Assembly: GCF_002995795.1 (NCBI RefSeq)
Contig: NZ_PVXN01000037.1
Location: 43,314-107,313, forward strand
Length of the DNA: 64,000 bases
Reading direction: 5' to 3'
Source: Clostridium thermopalmarium DSM 5974
Lineage (GTDB): Bacteria; Bacillota; Clostridia; Clostridiales; Clostridiaceae
Within the stretch, counting starts at the first letter, position 1. The number at the start of each line of letters is the position of its first letter. The notes beneath the pieces are model-generated. The model saw only the letters and a program-made list of their open reading frames with translations, searched no databases and was not told where the DNA came from. Shown piece by piece: positions 35,387-44,769 of this stretch. The translations under genes and the position numbers were made by a program.

Positions 35387-36613
35387 TTAATTATTAGCAT
35401 ATATATCTATAATTTTCAATATTACCTCTACAGCCTTTTCCATGGCAAAAGTCGGTATAAATTCATATTTTCCATGGAAATTATGTCCACCAGTAAATAG
35501 GTTTGGTGTTGGAAGTCCCATAAATGAAAGCCTAGCTCCATCTGTTCCTCCTCTTATAGGTGTAACTTTTGGAGTAACACCAACTTCCTCCATAGCTTTA
35601 AATGCAGTCTCTACTATATGTTTAACAGGTTCTACCTTTTCTTTCATGTTATAATATTGGTCCTTCATTTCTAGTATAACTGTGCCCTCACCATACTTTT
35701 TGTTTAACTCAGATACTACACTCGCCATAGTATTTTTTCTTTCTTTAAATTTAGTCATATCAAAATCTCTTATTATATATTGGAGTTTTGTTTCTTCAAC
35801 CTCTCCATTAAATCCTATAAGATGATAAAACCCTTCATAACCTTCTGTAAGCTCTGGGACTTCTTGTTTTGGAAGCATTCCCACAAGTTCATTTGCAATA
35901 AGCATAGAATTTATCATCTTTCCTTTTGCATAGCCAGGGTGAACATTTCTTCCTTTAACTATTATTTTAGCTGAAGCAGCATTAAAGTTTTCATATTCTA
36001 GTTCTCCTAATGCTCCTCCATCCACAGTATAAGCAAAATCTGCATTGAACTTTTTAACATCAAAATAATCTGCTCCTCGACCAATCTCTTCATCTGGAGT
36101 AAATCCCAATTTTATAGTTCCATGCTTTATTTCAGGGTGATTTATTAAAAATTCAACAGCTGTAATTATTTCTGCAATTCCAGCTTTATCATCTGCACCC
36201 AATAGTGTAGTTCCATCTGTAGTAATCAAAGTCTTTCCTTTATACTCTTTTATTTCTGGAAAATCTATAGTCCTTAATACAACATTATTCTCTTTATTAA
36301 GTAGAATATCTCCACCATCATAGTTTTCTACAAATTGAGGATTTACATTTTCCCCGCTCATATCAGGTGATGTATCCATATGAGCAATAAATCCAATAGT
36401 AGGAATCTGTTTTTCTATATTTGATGGAAGTGTTGCCATTATATAACCCTTATCATCCACAGATGCATCACTTAAACCGATTTCTTTTAATTCTTTCACT
36501 AATTCCTTTGCAAAAACCATCTGCCCTTTAGTACTAGGAACAGTGTTTGATTCTTCATCAGACTTAGTATCAAACTTTACATATCTTAAAAATCTTTCTA
36601 CTACGGTTTCCAT
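35387..36613 (-). CDS. pepT: Peptidase T (tripeptidase)
   Basis: 408 residues, M20B family. Removes the N-terminal residue of tripeptides in the cytoplasm. [15 protein letters not shown] (metal His and Asp), [15 protein letters not shown] (bridging Asp), [15 protein letters not shown] (catalytic Glu and metal Glu), [36 protein letters not shown] and [13 protein letters not shown] are all present. Monocistronic. Confidence 0.96.
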   Translation of the reverse strand: METVVERFLRYVKFDTKSDEESNTVPSTKGQMVFAKELVKELKEIGLSDASVDDKGYIMATLPSNIEKQIPTIGFIAHMDTSPDMSGENVNPQFVENYDGGDILLNKENNVVLRTIDFPEIKEYKGKTLITTDGTTLLGADDKAGIAEIITAVEFLINHPEIKHGTIKLGFTPDEEIGRGADYFDVKKFNADFAYTVDGGALGELEYENFNAASAKIIVKGRNVHPGYAKGKMINSMLIANELVGMLPKQEVPELTEGYEGFYHLIGFNGEVEETKLQYIIRDFDMTKFKERKNTMASVVSELNKKYGEGTVILEMKDQYYNMKEKVEPVKHIVETAFKAMEEVGVTPKVTPIRGGTDGARLSFMGLPTPNLFTGGHNFHGKYEFIPTFAMEKAVEVILKIIDIYANN

Positions 36614-36793
36614 AAATATCTCTCTCCTTTAATCCAATACTTCTAGTCAAAACCATATAAAATTAAGCCATGCTTTAGCAAGTTCTACTATAATTATAAA
36701 TTTATACTGTCCTATTTACAACTGTCCATTATGACGTATAAAAACCACCTTTTATCTAGGCTATTAACCTAGTAAGCTTTCTTTTAAACCATT

Positions 36794-37747
36794 TTACTGC
36801 CTTAATACATTAATTGTTATCTTCTCTTCAACACTAATAGGATATATTTGAGCACCCATATTAGGATCATCTGATGAATACTTCACTTTTCCAGAGTATT
36901 TATTTTCCATTTCAGCTCTTTTTATTAACCCTGTCTCCTCATTAACACTTATGGTTCCCTTTTGTTCTCCCTTTATTTCTTCATAAGTTACCTTTATCTC
37001 ATTAATGATTATAGGCTCTGCGTTTTCTTTACTTTTAATTTTTCCCTCTACTGTAATTTCTGAAGTTCCATCGGCGGTATCTTTTAATTTATACTCACTT
37101 TCAGCTTCAACCGGAAACCTATCCGATATTTCTATCTTTTGCTTCCATGTATCATCTATTTTTACTTCCTTCTCAGGATATAACGAACTTATTCTTTCTA
37201 TTCTCTTATTTAACTCTTCATCTCCAAAGTTTTGTTTCATATCTTCTTTTATTTCTTTTATCTCATTTTCGTCTTTTATATTTAATTCATCTAAAATTGT
37301 CTTTACTAATTCATCTATACCTACTATTTGCTTTACCTTTCCATACTCACCTATCTTCACTTTAAAACTTTTCCCTATGAGTGTAGAGTATATCTTTGAT
37401 AACTTATCAGTATCTTTAGCCATAGTTGGTGAATTGCTTGTAAATGTTTGTCCATTATCCATAGTATTTTTTATGTTTATAGAGTCAAAAGTAACCTTAA
37501 TTTCAGCATTTTTATTATCATCAATATTAGTTACATGGCATAAATAAGATATTTTTACTTTTGCCTCCGTTTCTGTCTTTTCTCCTGCCACATTGTAAAC
37601 TACTTTTTCAGTTCTATCTGTTTCTAATTTATATGAATCTCCTTTTTTTAGATGCAGCCGCAGACTTACAGTTTTTTGCATACAACCTGAAAATATGATG
37701 CTTAAACTTAGAAAAAAAATACACAACATTTTCATCCTTTTTTTCAT
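36794..37747 (-). CDS. DUF6263-type lipoprotein
   Basis: 317 residues. The signal MLCIFFLSLSIIFSGC ends in a lipobox (F-S-G-C). The mature part starts with VSLRLHLKKGDSYKLETDRT and continues with VKISYLCHVTNID, ISSLYPEKEVKIDDTWKQKI, and GTISVNEETGLIKRAEMENK. This order is that of the DUF6263 family of beta-rich surface proteins with no known function. Single gene. Confidence 0.75.
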   Translation of the reverse strand: MKKRMKMLCIFFLSLSIIFSGCMQKTVSLRLHLKKGDSYKLETDRTEKVVYNVAGEKTETEAKVKISYLCHVTNIDDNKNAEIKVTFDSINIKNTMDNGQTFTSNSPTMAKDTDKLSKIYSTLIGKSFKVKIGEYGKVKQIVGIDELVKTILDELNIKDENEIKEIKEDMKQNFGDEELNKRIERISSLYPEKEVKIDDTWKQKIEISDRFPVEAESEYKLKDTADGTSEITVEGKIKSKENAEPIIINEIKVTYEEIKGEQKGTISVNEETGLIKRAEMENKYSGKVKYSSDDPNMGAQIYPISVEEKITINVLRQ

Positions 37748-37904
37748 AAAAATTACCTCCTTACATATAGGCTTATATATAGTGTTCCATGTATTTTAAA
37801 TTTTAATAAACCTTATACTAAAATAATTAAATCAAATTCAAATATATATTTTTAAAAATCTATGCAATATTTTGGAAATTTTCTAATAAAATCTTCAAAA
37901 AATA

Positions 37905-37951
37905 AAAAAAGCATATTGTAAGAAAATCATACTTTCTTATAACATGCTTCA
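37905..37951 (-). terminator. Terminator of the Gx transporter gene
   Basis: AGCATATTGTAAGAAA pairs with TTTCTTATAACATGCT with a small loop; TTTTTTTATTTTTTG follows on the minus strand. Confidence 0.8.
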
Positions 37952-37964
37952 ATAATCCTTATTT

Positions 37965-38471
37965 TTATAAAGTTATTCTTTTTATGAAAGGCAAAAGATA
38001 TTTTGCTGTAAGTCCCACAAAAAATCCTGTTCCTATAGCTGCTACTAAAAGAATAGGCAAATAGGTAACTATCATAACATTTTCAATTACAAGCCCTGCT
38101 ACTATAACCTGACCTATATTATGAAATACAGCTCCAACCATGCTTATACCTATAATGCTTATGTTATCCTTGCCTAACTTTTTCATAATATACATAGCTA
38201 AAAAACTTAAAATTCCACCTGCTATACTGTATAAAAAGTTAGACAATGTTCCTCCAAAAATAGTTGCTAGTATTATCCTTAAAACTATTATAAGAAATAC
38301 TTCTTTAAATCTAAACATATATAATGCTATCAATGTAATAATATTAGTTAATCCAAGCTTTGCTCCTGGTGTTATAAATGGCACAGGAAGCATTCTTTCA
38401 AAAATATGCAAAACTAAACCTTGAGCCACTAGTAGCGCTATTGCTGTTAACTTTTGTGTTTTCCTCATCAT
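37965..38471 (-). CDS. Gx transporter family membrane protein
   Basis: 168 residues with about five helices. RKTQKLTAIALLVAQGLVLHIFERMLP, ITPGAKLGLTNIITLIALYMF, ILATIFGGTLSNFLYSIAGGILSFLAM and VGAVFHNIGQVIVAGLVIEN are the conserved stretches of the Gx family, an ECF-S-like fold once annotated as heptaprenyl diphosphate synthase component I. It follows the NusG-II gene by 8 bp, the standard arrangement. Substrate unknown. Confidence 0.85.
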   Translation of the reverse strand: MMRKTQKLTAIALLVAQGLVLHIFERMLPVPFITPGAKLGLTNIITLIALYMFRFKEVFLIIVLRIILATIFGGTLSNFLYSIAGGILSFLAMYIMKKLGKDNISIIGISMVGAVFHNIGQVIVAGLVIENVMIVTYLPILLVAAIGTGFFVGLTAKYLLPFIKRITL

Positions 38472-38479
38472 ACTACTCC

Positions 38480-38866
38480 TTATTGAGATATTATATCTAT
38501 ATTATTAGAATTGCCGCCCTGCCCTTTTATTTCTATAACTACCTTGTGAGGAAGGCATACTAATACATCTCCTGGATTTTCCTTAAATCCATCTTTAATA
38601 CATACCTTATCTGGACAATCTGCATCTATAATTCTTACTCCTCCTTTATCTATTTCTATAATATTTTCTCCTAAATCCGTTTTTATGTTTATTATCTCCT
38701 TCGGCTTAGACTTGTCTAATGTAACCGTTTTATAAAGTTCTCCTTTTACTTTAATTTCAGCATACTTTTTATCATATTTTCTGCTGGAATTGAACTTTAT
38801 GATGGCTCCAGAAGCTACTGCTAATAAGACAAAAACTATAATTATTATTTTATCAATTTTTTTCAT
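38480..38866 (-). CDS. NusG domain II-containing extracytoplasmic protein
   Basis: 128 residues: one N-terminal helix (IIIIVFVLLAVASGAIIKF), then a small beta domain with EIDKGGVRIIDADCPDKVCIKDGF and GDVLVCLPHKVVIEIKG. The pattern C-P-x-x-x-C and V-C-L-P-H-x is that of NusG domain II proteins that pair with Gx transporters. First gene of a two-gene unit. It may be linked to a flavin or redox system encoded elsewhere (inference). Confidence 0.85.
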   Translation of the reverse strand: MKKIDKIIIIVFVLLAVASGAIIKFNSSRKYDKKYAEIKVKGELYKTVTLDKSKPKEIINIKTDLGENIIEIDKGGVRIIDADCPDKVCIKDGFKENPGDVLVCLPHKVVIEIKGQGGNSNNIDIISQ

Positions 38867-38879
38867 AATTCATATCTCC

Positions 38880-39279
38880 TTTCAAAAGGGAGTTAAATAA
38901 AATATACATACTTATTATATATCTATATTAACCATATTTAAATGGTAGTTTTCTACATGATCATTACATCTTACTACTATAGTATAGTAAATATTATATT
39001 AAGTACTAAACAAATCATAAATAATTGAGAATTTTTTGGTAATAAATTTATATATTTTCTATATAAGAAATTTTCATCTTGAATTAATTTCCATATTATT
39101 GTAATATTATAATAATAATATTGTAATTTTTTTCCTAAAATGTGGGGTGATTTTTTACTCTATTTCTTTATACTTCTTTATAGAATTGACTACACACTAA
39201 CAATCTAGATCACTTATAGTTCCGCAGCGAACTAATTATTATGCTCAAGTTTATTACTAATCAAATGGTGGTGAAATCA
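38880..39279 (+). other. Gene-free region upstream of glgC
   Basis: About 400 bp, very AT-rich, with short palindromes such as TTACTACTATAGTATAGTAA near 38970. No ORF, riboswitch or clear promoter could be assigned. Confidence 0.4.
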
Positions 39280-40440
39280 ATGATAAAAAAAGAAATGTTG
39301 GCTATGATTCTAGCTGGCGGACAAGGTACTAGACTTAAAGCATTAACTAAAAATAATGCTAAACCTGCAGTACCTTTTGGAGGTAAATACAGAATAATAG
39401 ACTTTACCTTAAGTAACTGCTCTAACTCCGGAATAGATACTATTGGTGTTCTAACTCAATATCAACCTCATACCTTAAATTCACACATTGGCATTGGAAG
39501 TCCATGGGATTTAGACAGGAATAGTGGTGGAGTAACTATACTTCCTCCTCATATAGGGAACTATGGAGGTAATTGGTACAGCGGCACTGCAGATGCTATA
39601 TATCAAAATCTGCCTTTTGTTGATAAATACGAACCAGAATATTTATTGGTGCTTTCCGGAGATCATATTTATAAAATGGACTACTCTAAAATGCTTAAAT
39701 TCCACAAAGAAAAAAATGCTGATGTTACAATTGCAGTTATAGATGTACCTATAGAGGAAGCAAGTAGATTTGGAATAATGAATACAGATAATGATGACAA
39801 AATATTTGAGTTTGAAGAAAAACCAGAATTCCCAAAGAATAACAAGGCCTCTATGGGAATATATATTTTTAATTGGCAAATTCTCAGAAAGGCTCTTATA
39901 GAAGACGCTGAAGACAATTCTTCAAGTCATGATTTTGGTAAAAATATTATTCCTAAACTTTTGAACTCAGGATACAATCTTTACGCATACTCATTTAATG
40001 GCTACTGGAAAGATGTGGGTACAGTAGAAAGCTTGTGGGAAGCTAACATGGATTTATTAAATCCAAAAAATGAATTAAATATTTTTGACAAGGATTGGAA
40101 AATATATTCTGTCACTCCTACTAGACCTCCTCAATATATAGGTACTGATGCTAAAATACATAATTCTCTTATAGTTGAAGGATGTACCGTATTTGGTACA
40201 GTAAAAAATTCTATATTATTCACTGGAGTTTATGTAGGTAAAAACAGCGTTATAGAAGGATCTGTGGTTATGCCTAATACAAAAATAGGCGAAAATGTTA
40301 TAATACGCAAGTGTATAATTGGCAGTGGATCTGTTATAAGAAAGAACAGTATACTAGGAAATTCTGAAGATATAACTCTTATCGGTGATGAGTCAGAAAT
40401 AAAATCAAATTCAATAGTTATAAATCTCGGGGGTGAGTAA
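39280..40440 (+). CDS. glgC: Glucose-1-phosphate adenylyltransferase, catalytic subunit
   Basis: Start taken at ATG 39280 ([19 protein letters not shown]) with GGTGGTG upstream; about 386 residues. Makes ADP-glucose for glycogen or granulose. [16 protein letters not shown] is the nucleotide loop; [44 protein letters not shown] and FEEKP are the catalytic parts. [20 protein letters not shown] leads into the left-handed beta-helix (hexapeptide) C-terminus. Followed directly by glgD. No glgA or glgP is in this window. Confidence 0.95.
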   Translation: MIKKEMLAMILAGGQGTRLKALTKNNAKPAVPFGGKYRIIDFTLSNCSNSGIDTIGVLTQYQPHTLNSHIGIGSPWDLDRNSGGVTILPPHIGNYGGNWYSGTADAIYQNLPFVDKYEPEYLLVLSGDHIYKMDYSKMLKFHKEKNADVTIAVIDVPIEEASRFGIMNTDNDDKIFEFEEKPEFPKNNKASMGIYIFNWQILRKALIEDAEDNSSSHDFGKNIIPKLLNSGYNLYAYSFNGYWKDVGTVESLWEANMDLLNPKNELNIFDKDWKIYSVTPTRPPQYIGTDAKIHNSLIVEGCTVFGTVKNSILFTGVYVGKNSVIEGSVVMPNTKIGENVIIRKCIIGSGSVIRKNSILGNSEDITLIGDESEIKSNSIVINLGGE

Positions 40441-41574
40441 ATGATTAAAGATTATATGGGTATTATAAGCCTAAACGAAGAAGATGATAACATAAAAAGT
40501 TTGACTAGTAATAGGCCTTTAGCTGCAGTGCCTATTGGTGGAAGATATAGGTTAATAGATTTTGTCCTTTCAAACATGGTGAATGCTGGCATTACAAATA
40601 TAGGAATTTTCACTCAAGAAAATTCTAGATCATTGCTTGATCATTTGGAATCCGGTAAGCCTTGGGACTTGAACAGAAGAATTAATGGGCTTTTTTTATT
40701 TAACTTTAATTTCACATCATATCCTAAAACTAATGATATATACCTTTTAAAAGATAATATAGATTATCTCTATAGAAGTAAACAGAATAATGTAATCTTT
40801 TCTTCTTCTAATATGATATGCAACCTAGATTACACTAAAGCCATACAATTTCATGAATCTCAAAATGCAGATATAACTATAATATACAAGACTGTAAATA
40901 ATGCAAATAGCAGTTTCATAAATTGTAATACTCTAAATCTTGACTCTAATAGTAATGTTATAAGTGTTGGCAAAAATGTTGGTATCAAACCTAAATGTGA
41001 CATATCTACAGATATGTTTATAATGAGCAAATCAACCTTAATAAATCTTCTTAATGAATGCATATCTACAGGATACTATAATTCCATAAAAGATTGCGTT
41101 TATTCTAGTACTACTTCTTTAAATATAAAAGGCTATGAGTTTAATGGATATTTAGAGTGTATAAATTCTATAAATTCATACTATAAGGTTAATATGGATA
41201 TGCTAAATCCAAAGATTAATAAAGAATTATTCTTCAGTACCGGTGCTATTTATACTAAAGTTACAGATGCACCTCCTACTAAGTACGAAGAAGGTTCTAA
41301 GGTCTCAAATTGTTTAATAGCTAACGGATGTATCATAGAAGGTTTGGTAAAAAATAGTGTAATTTCAAGAAGAGTGAGAATTCACAAAGGGGCTCAGTTA
41401 GATGGATGTATAATACTTCCTAATTGCGAAATCAAGGAAAATGCTAAACTTCGTGGGGTAATAATTGACAAGAACGTAGTGATTGAGAAGAGCAAAGAAC
41501 TTAAGGGAGATGCCCAATTTCCTGTAGTCATTGGAAAAAATCCATATGCTTATTCCCTTTTAAAACATGCATAA
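40441..41574 (+). CDS. glgD: GlgD, regulatory subunit-like paralogue of GlgC
   Basis: 377 residues. NRPLAAVPIGGRYRLIDFVLS is kept, but the nucleotide loop GGQGTRL of GlgC is replaced at the N-terminus by [30 protein letters not shown] is altered to SSNMICNLDY. So the protein is likely poor in catalysis and forms a hetero-oligomer with GlgC, as in Bacillus. It starts immediately after the glgC stop, so translation is coupled. It ends at a terminator. Confidence 0.93.
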   Translation: MIKDYMGIISLNEEDDNIKSLTSNRPLAAVPIGGRYRLIDFVLSNMVNAGITNIGIFTQENSRSLLDHLESGKPWDLNRRINGLFLFNFNFTSYPKTNDIYLLKDNIDYLYRSKQNNVIFSSSNMICNLDYTKAIQFHESQNADITIIYKTVNNANSSFINCNTLNLDSNSNVISVGKNVGIKPKCDISTDMFIMSKSTLINLLNECISTGYYNSIKDCVYSSTTSLNIKGYEFNGYLECINSINSYYKVNMDMLNPKINKELFFSTGAIYTKVTDAPPTKYEEGSKVSNCLIANGCIIEGLVKNSVISRRVRIHKGAQLDGCIILPNCEIKENAKLRGVIIDKNVVIEKSKELKGDAQFPVVIGKNPYAYSLLKHA

Positions 41575-41616
41575 AAAAAGCTAAGAGAACCATGGGTGGT
41601 TGGTTCTCTTAGTTTT
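41574..41616 (+). terminator. Terminator after glgCD
   Basis: AAGCTAAGAGAACCA pairs with TGGTTCTCTTAGTTTTT with a small GGGTGGT loop. Confidence 0.85.
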
Positions 41617-41653
41617 TATATGTTATTTTGTGCGATGATGGCAATTTAAAAAA

Positions 41654-41830
41654 TTATTTGTTTTTCTTTTGTTTAACCTTATTTAATTTTTCTTTTTTAC
41701 ATTCTTTTTTTACTTCTTTTTTCTTTTCTTTTAAACTGTTGGCTACCTTTTTCCCACTTATCTCTTTTTTAGCATTTTTTAATGTTTTCTTTTTTACTGC
41801 TTTTGTTGTTTTTGTTCTAATGTTATTTTT
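41654..41830 (-). pseudogene. Lysine-rich coding remnant after the DUF5667 gene
   Basis: Downstream of the DUF5667 stop, one minus-strand frame stays open for about 58 codons and reads KTTKAVKKKTLKNAKKEISG, then KKVANSLKEKKKEVKKEC, and ends at TAA 41654-41656. It has no start codon or ribosome site. Two frame changes in A-runs would join it to the DUF5667 gene. It may be the lost C-terminal tail of that protein. Confidence 0.35.
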
Positions 41831-41843
41831 TTATCTATTTTAT

Positions 41844-43076
41844 CTACTTTTTTATAATCTTCTTTAGTTGTCCATCTCCATTATTTGTTTCAACTGCCTT
41901 TAAAGCTTTCTTAGCTTCTTCTTTTGTAATATTTCCTTCTTTAACTTCTCTATGTAAGTCTTTTTTTAATTCCTTATTTAATTGTTTTACTTCTTTATTA
42001 ATTGCTTTAGTGCTTACAAAAGCTTCTTTAAAAGCTTTTTTAGAATCAGCAAGCTTTTCAGAGCTGACTTTTAGGGCATCCTCTGCATTCTTAATAGATT
42101 CTTCATTGCCTGTTTTCTTTAACTCTTCAACTTTAGCAATACCTTCAATTACTTCTTTTTTAACTATATTGAATTCATGCCTTTTTTCCATCATTTGAAT
42201 TATAGCTTCTTTTTTAGCTGTTTGCAGTTCAATTACAGATGCAATTGTCTCTTTAGTTTTATCAGAAACTTTTTCTTGTACAGCCTTCAATATCTCTATA
42301 GCCTTCTCTTGTTTTGCAACTACCTTTGCTTCTAATTCCTTGAGCTCTTGATTTTTTTCTTCATCTACCTTTATTTCTTCTTTACTAACCTCTTCTGAAG
42401 TCTTTTCTTCACTAGTTGAATTTTGTTCTGTAGTTGTTTCAGTTGACGCACTCTCATCTGCTGTTGAATTTTCTGAAGATTTATTTTCTTCAATCCCTGG
42501 GTTTTCATTAGTTGAAACTTCTTCTGCTGTATTATTAGGCGCAGTTGTTTCTTCTGTATTAGTCTCTTGCGAAACATTAGTTTCAGCGCTATTTGCAGCT
42601 TCCTCTACAGTTGAATTTTCTGCTGCAGTATCCTTAACTTCTTCTGTTGTATCTATAGGTTGTACATCACTTGTAGTTGTTTCTTCTTCTGTAGTTGTTT
42701 CTTCTTTTGAACTTCCTACTATCCCTTCTCCTTCAGTTTGCGCTATTATTTGTTGAAGTATTTCGTTAGCTGTTGTCATATTACTGCTGTACGCATTAAT
42801 AGCTCCTTGGGCTAAATCTTCTCTTCCTGATTCAGCCATAACTTGTGATTCTGCAATTCTTTCTTCAGCTATACTTGACAGTACTTCTACCTTTGCTTTC
42901 CCGCTAAAAGTTATAGCTAACTTTATATTTTCTAAAGTTTTATCTACACCGTATAAAATACTATCTGGAGTAATCCCTGCAGTACTTTTTAAGGATTCCA
43001 TTCCATCTGCTAAAGCAGTTCCTCCAATATTAGCAAGCATGGTTATTGTTATTAAGAATATCTTTAACTTCTTCAT
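41844..43076 (-). CDS. Exported DUF5667 protein with acidic linker, likely SigI regulon
   Basis: 410 residues with a signal peptide (KIFLITITMLANIGGTALA). The DUF5667 part is ITPDSILYGVDKTLENIKLAITF plus VLSSIAEERIAESQVMAESG. Residues about 130-235 are Thr/Ser/Glu/Asn repeats (EETTTEEETTT and so on), a wall-spanning linker. The last 175 residues are Lys/Glu coiled coil. Function unknown; DUF5667 proteins are linked to extracytoplasmic stress in clostridia. Its promoter is like that of sigI in this window. Confidence 0.75.
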   Translation of the reverse strand: MKKLKIFLITITMLANIGGTALADGMESLKSTAGITPDSILYGVDKTLENIKLAITFSGKAKVEVLSSIAEERIAESQVMAESGREDLAQGAINAYSSNMTTANEILQQIIAQTEGEGIVGSSKEETTTEEETTTSDVQPIDTTEEVKDTAAENSTVEEAANSAETNVSQETNTEETTAPNNTAEEVSTNENPGIEENKSSENSTADESASTETTTEQNSTSEEKTSEEVSKEEIKVDEEKNQELKELEAKVVAKQEKAIEILKAVQEKVSDKTKETIASVIELQTAKKEAIIQMMEKRHEFNIVKKEVIEGIAKVEELKKTGNEESIKNAEDALKVSSEKLADSKKAFKEAFVSTKAINKEVKQLNKELKKDLHREVKEGNITKEEAKKALKAVETNNGDGQLKKIIKK

Positions 43077-43121
43077 AGTTTCTTCCTCCCTGTCTCCCTA
43101 TCATATTTTCCTGTGTATATA

Positions 43122-43150
43122 TACGGGTAGATTTTCTATTTTAGGGGGGG
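43122..43150 (-). promoter_or_regulatory. SigI-type promoter upstream of the DUF5667 gene
   Basis: On the minus strand CCCCCCT (about 43143-43150), 17 bp, then CGTATATATA (CGTA at 43122-43125). This matches the SigI pattern of a C-rich -35 and a CGWA -10 and closely matches the site before sigI. Confidence 0.6.
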
Positions 43151-43206
43151 ATAATAAAAAAATTGTGAAATTTTTAGTTAGAACGGAAAGTTATAGATTT
43201 ATATTA

Positions 43207-43770
43207 TTATTCTATTGTCATGAAAAAGCTAAAAGCATCCTTTGTAAGACCGTTTACCTTTTCTCTATTCTTTACATTTCTTATATGATATATTTGATTT
43301 CCATAATCCTTTGCTTGATTATCACAAATATAGGCGTAATCATAGCTGCCTTCCTCAACCCACCCCATAAATATATACGTATGAGTTGGCTTGCCTTTTT
43401 TAGTTCCATTATTATCTGTGGTAAAAACTATGTGGCCAGGCTTCAATTTTTTCAAATTATAATTTTTCTTCCAACCTTTCTTTTCTAAAAATGAAATAAG
43501 CAGAGTAGTATTTGCGGTTTCTTCTGGTACAAAATAATTATTTCTTCTTAAAACTTCTGATACAAAATAAACACAGCAATTTTTAGAGCTTCCATGATTT
43601 AAAGCCATTGCATCCCGAAACACTTCTTTCTGATTTTTCTCAATCATAAGAAAATCATAAATACTTTCTCTAAGGAATAGGCTATTTATTTTTTTATGTA
43701 TACCACTAAACATATTAAAGGCTATTAAAGCTAAAATAACAATCTTTATTATGGATTTTACCTTTTTCAT
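43207..43770 (-). CDS. Exported NlpC/P60-like cysteine hydrolase (tentative)
   Basis: 187 residues. An N-terminal helix (IIKIVILALIAFNMFSGI) exports or anchors it. NCCVYFVSEVLRRNNYFVP supplies a Cys at the start of a helix, and PTHTYIFMGWVEEGSYDYAYICDN a His after a K-P-G-H-I-V-F strand. This Cys...strand...His order is that of the NlpC/P60-CHAP papain-like fold of wall hydrolases or amidases. The family was not named with certainty. It lies upstream of the DUF5667 gene on the same strand. Confidence 0.55.
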   Translation of the reverse strand: MKKVKSIIKIVILALIAFNMFSGIHKKINSLFLRESIYDFLMIEKNQKEVFRDAMALNHGSSKNCCVYFVSEVLRRNNYFVPEETANTTLLISFLEKKGWKKNYNLKKLKPGHIVFTTDNNGTKKGKPTHTYIFMGWVEEGSYDYAYICDNQAKDYGNQIYHIRNVKNREKVNGLTKDAFSFFMTIE

Positions 43771-43973
43771 CTAATATTCCTCTCCTTCAAATTTTTTACT
43801 CTCATACAGATATTTCATATATGTACAATTATATAAAGGAGATTTTACAAATAAGATAATATAATTCTTACAATTTTCTTAAGAAAATGTAGAAAGAAAT
43901 ACTATTTATAATTGCTTATAAATGTATTTAGGTTTATTTAAAAAATCTTTTTGGTAAAATCTTCAGTATGTCC

Positions 43974-44002
43974 ACCCCCTCAAATATAATATAAAATACG
44001 TA
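43974..44002 (+). promoter_or_regulatory. SigI-type autoregulated promoter of the sigI operon
   Basis: ACCCCCT (43974-43980), 18-bp AT-rich spacer, CGTATATATA (CGTA at 43999-44002). SigI promoters have a C-rich -35 and a CGWA -10 and lie before sigI itself in Bacillus and clostridia. Confidence 0.65.
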
Positions 44003-44018
44003 TATATATAAGGAGTTA

Positions 44019-44052
44019 TTATACATTAAATCACGTTATACATTAAATCACG
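44019..44052 (+). repeat. Perfect 17-bp tandem duplication in the sigI leader
   Basis: TTATACATTAAATCACG at 44019-44035 is repeated exactly at 44036-44052, between the SigI-type promoter and the ribosome site. Confidence 0.9.
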
Positions 44053-44076
44053 CTTAAATTAAAAAGAGGTGATGCA

Positions 44077-44769
44077 GTGAATATAGCAGAACTAATGAAA
44101 AAGAACAGAGATAAATTTATAGAAGAAAATAAAAAATTTATATATAATGCAGCTTACAAAACTTGTAAAAGAACCTTAGACTGGGCTAACGATGAAGAAC
44201 TCAGCATTGCTCTTATTGCATTTAATAATGCTTGTAATAACTATAACGAAAAAAAAGGTAACTTTTTCAGCTATACATCTGTTATAATAAAAAATTCTCT
44301 TATAGATTTCTTTAGAAAATCCAAAAATACCCCTTATTTATTATTTGATGACGCCAATAATGAAATGGATGAGGACAACTACATAGACTATAAGGTTTCT
44401 CTTAATCAATATGAGATAGATATTGAAAATCAAAAAAGGGCTGAAGAAATTGCTCTTTTTTCCAAAGAACTTGCAAAGTATAAATTAAGCTTTAATGATC
44501 TTATAAAATCTTCTCCATCTCATATAGATACGAGAAATAATCTTTTAAATTTAGCTTTAACCTGTTCAAATAATGAAGATATTTTAAAATACATAAAAGA
44601 GAAGCGTCTTCTTCCTGTAAGTCAAATAGCCTTGCTTACCGGAGCAAAAAAAAAGTACATAGAAAAATGGCGAAGATATATCCTTACTCTAATACTAATA
44701 CTCTCTAGTAACGAATACCCTTATATAAAGTCTTACCTAAATATAAAGGTTGGTGAAAATGATGCTTGA
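44077..44769 (+). CDS. sigI: RNA polymerase sigma factor SigI
   Basis: 230 residues. ENKKFIYNAAYKTCKRTLDW, ELSIALIAFNNACNNYNEKKGNFFSYTSVIIKNSLIDFFRK is the SigI sigma-2 region, and the C-terminal QIALLTGAKKKYIEKWRRYILTLILIL is the SigI-specific helix-turn-helix. GTG start with AGAGGTGAT upstream. SigI controls wall and, in some clostridia, cellulosome or heat-stress genes. It is held by RsgI, encoded by the next gene, with which it overlaps. Confidence 0.93.
   Translation: MNIAELMKKNRDKFIEENKKFIYNAAYKTCKRTLDWANDEELSIALIAFNNACNNYNEKKGNFFSYTSVIIKNSLIDFFRKSKNTPYLLFDDANNEMDEDNYIDYKVSLNQYEIDIENQKRAEEIALFSKELAKYKLSFNDLIKSSPSHIDTRNNLLNLALTCSNNEDILKYIKEKRLLPVSQIALLTGAKKKYIEKWRRYILTLILILSSNEYPYIKSYLNIKVGENDA

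Noticed and set aside
41628..41867. Plus-strand ORF of 79 residues, all Phe/Leu
   Set aside because: It is the antisense of the Lys-rich remnant and the DUF5667 gene end; no ribosome site.
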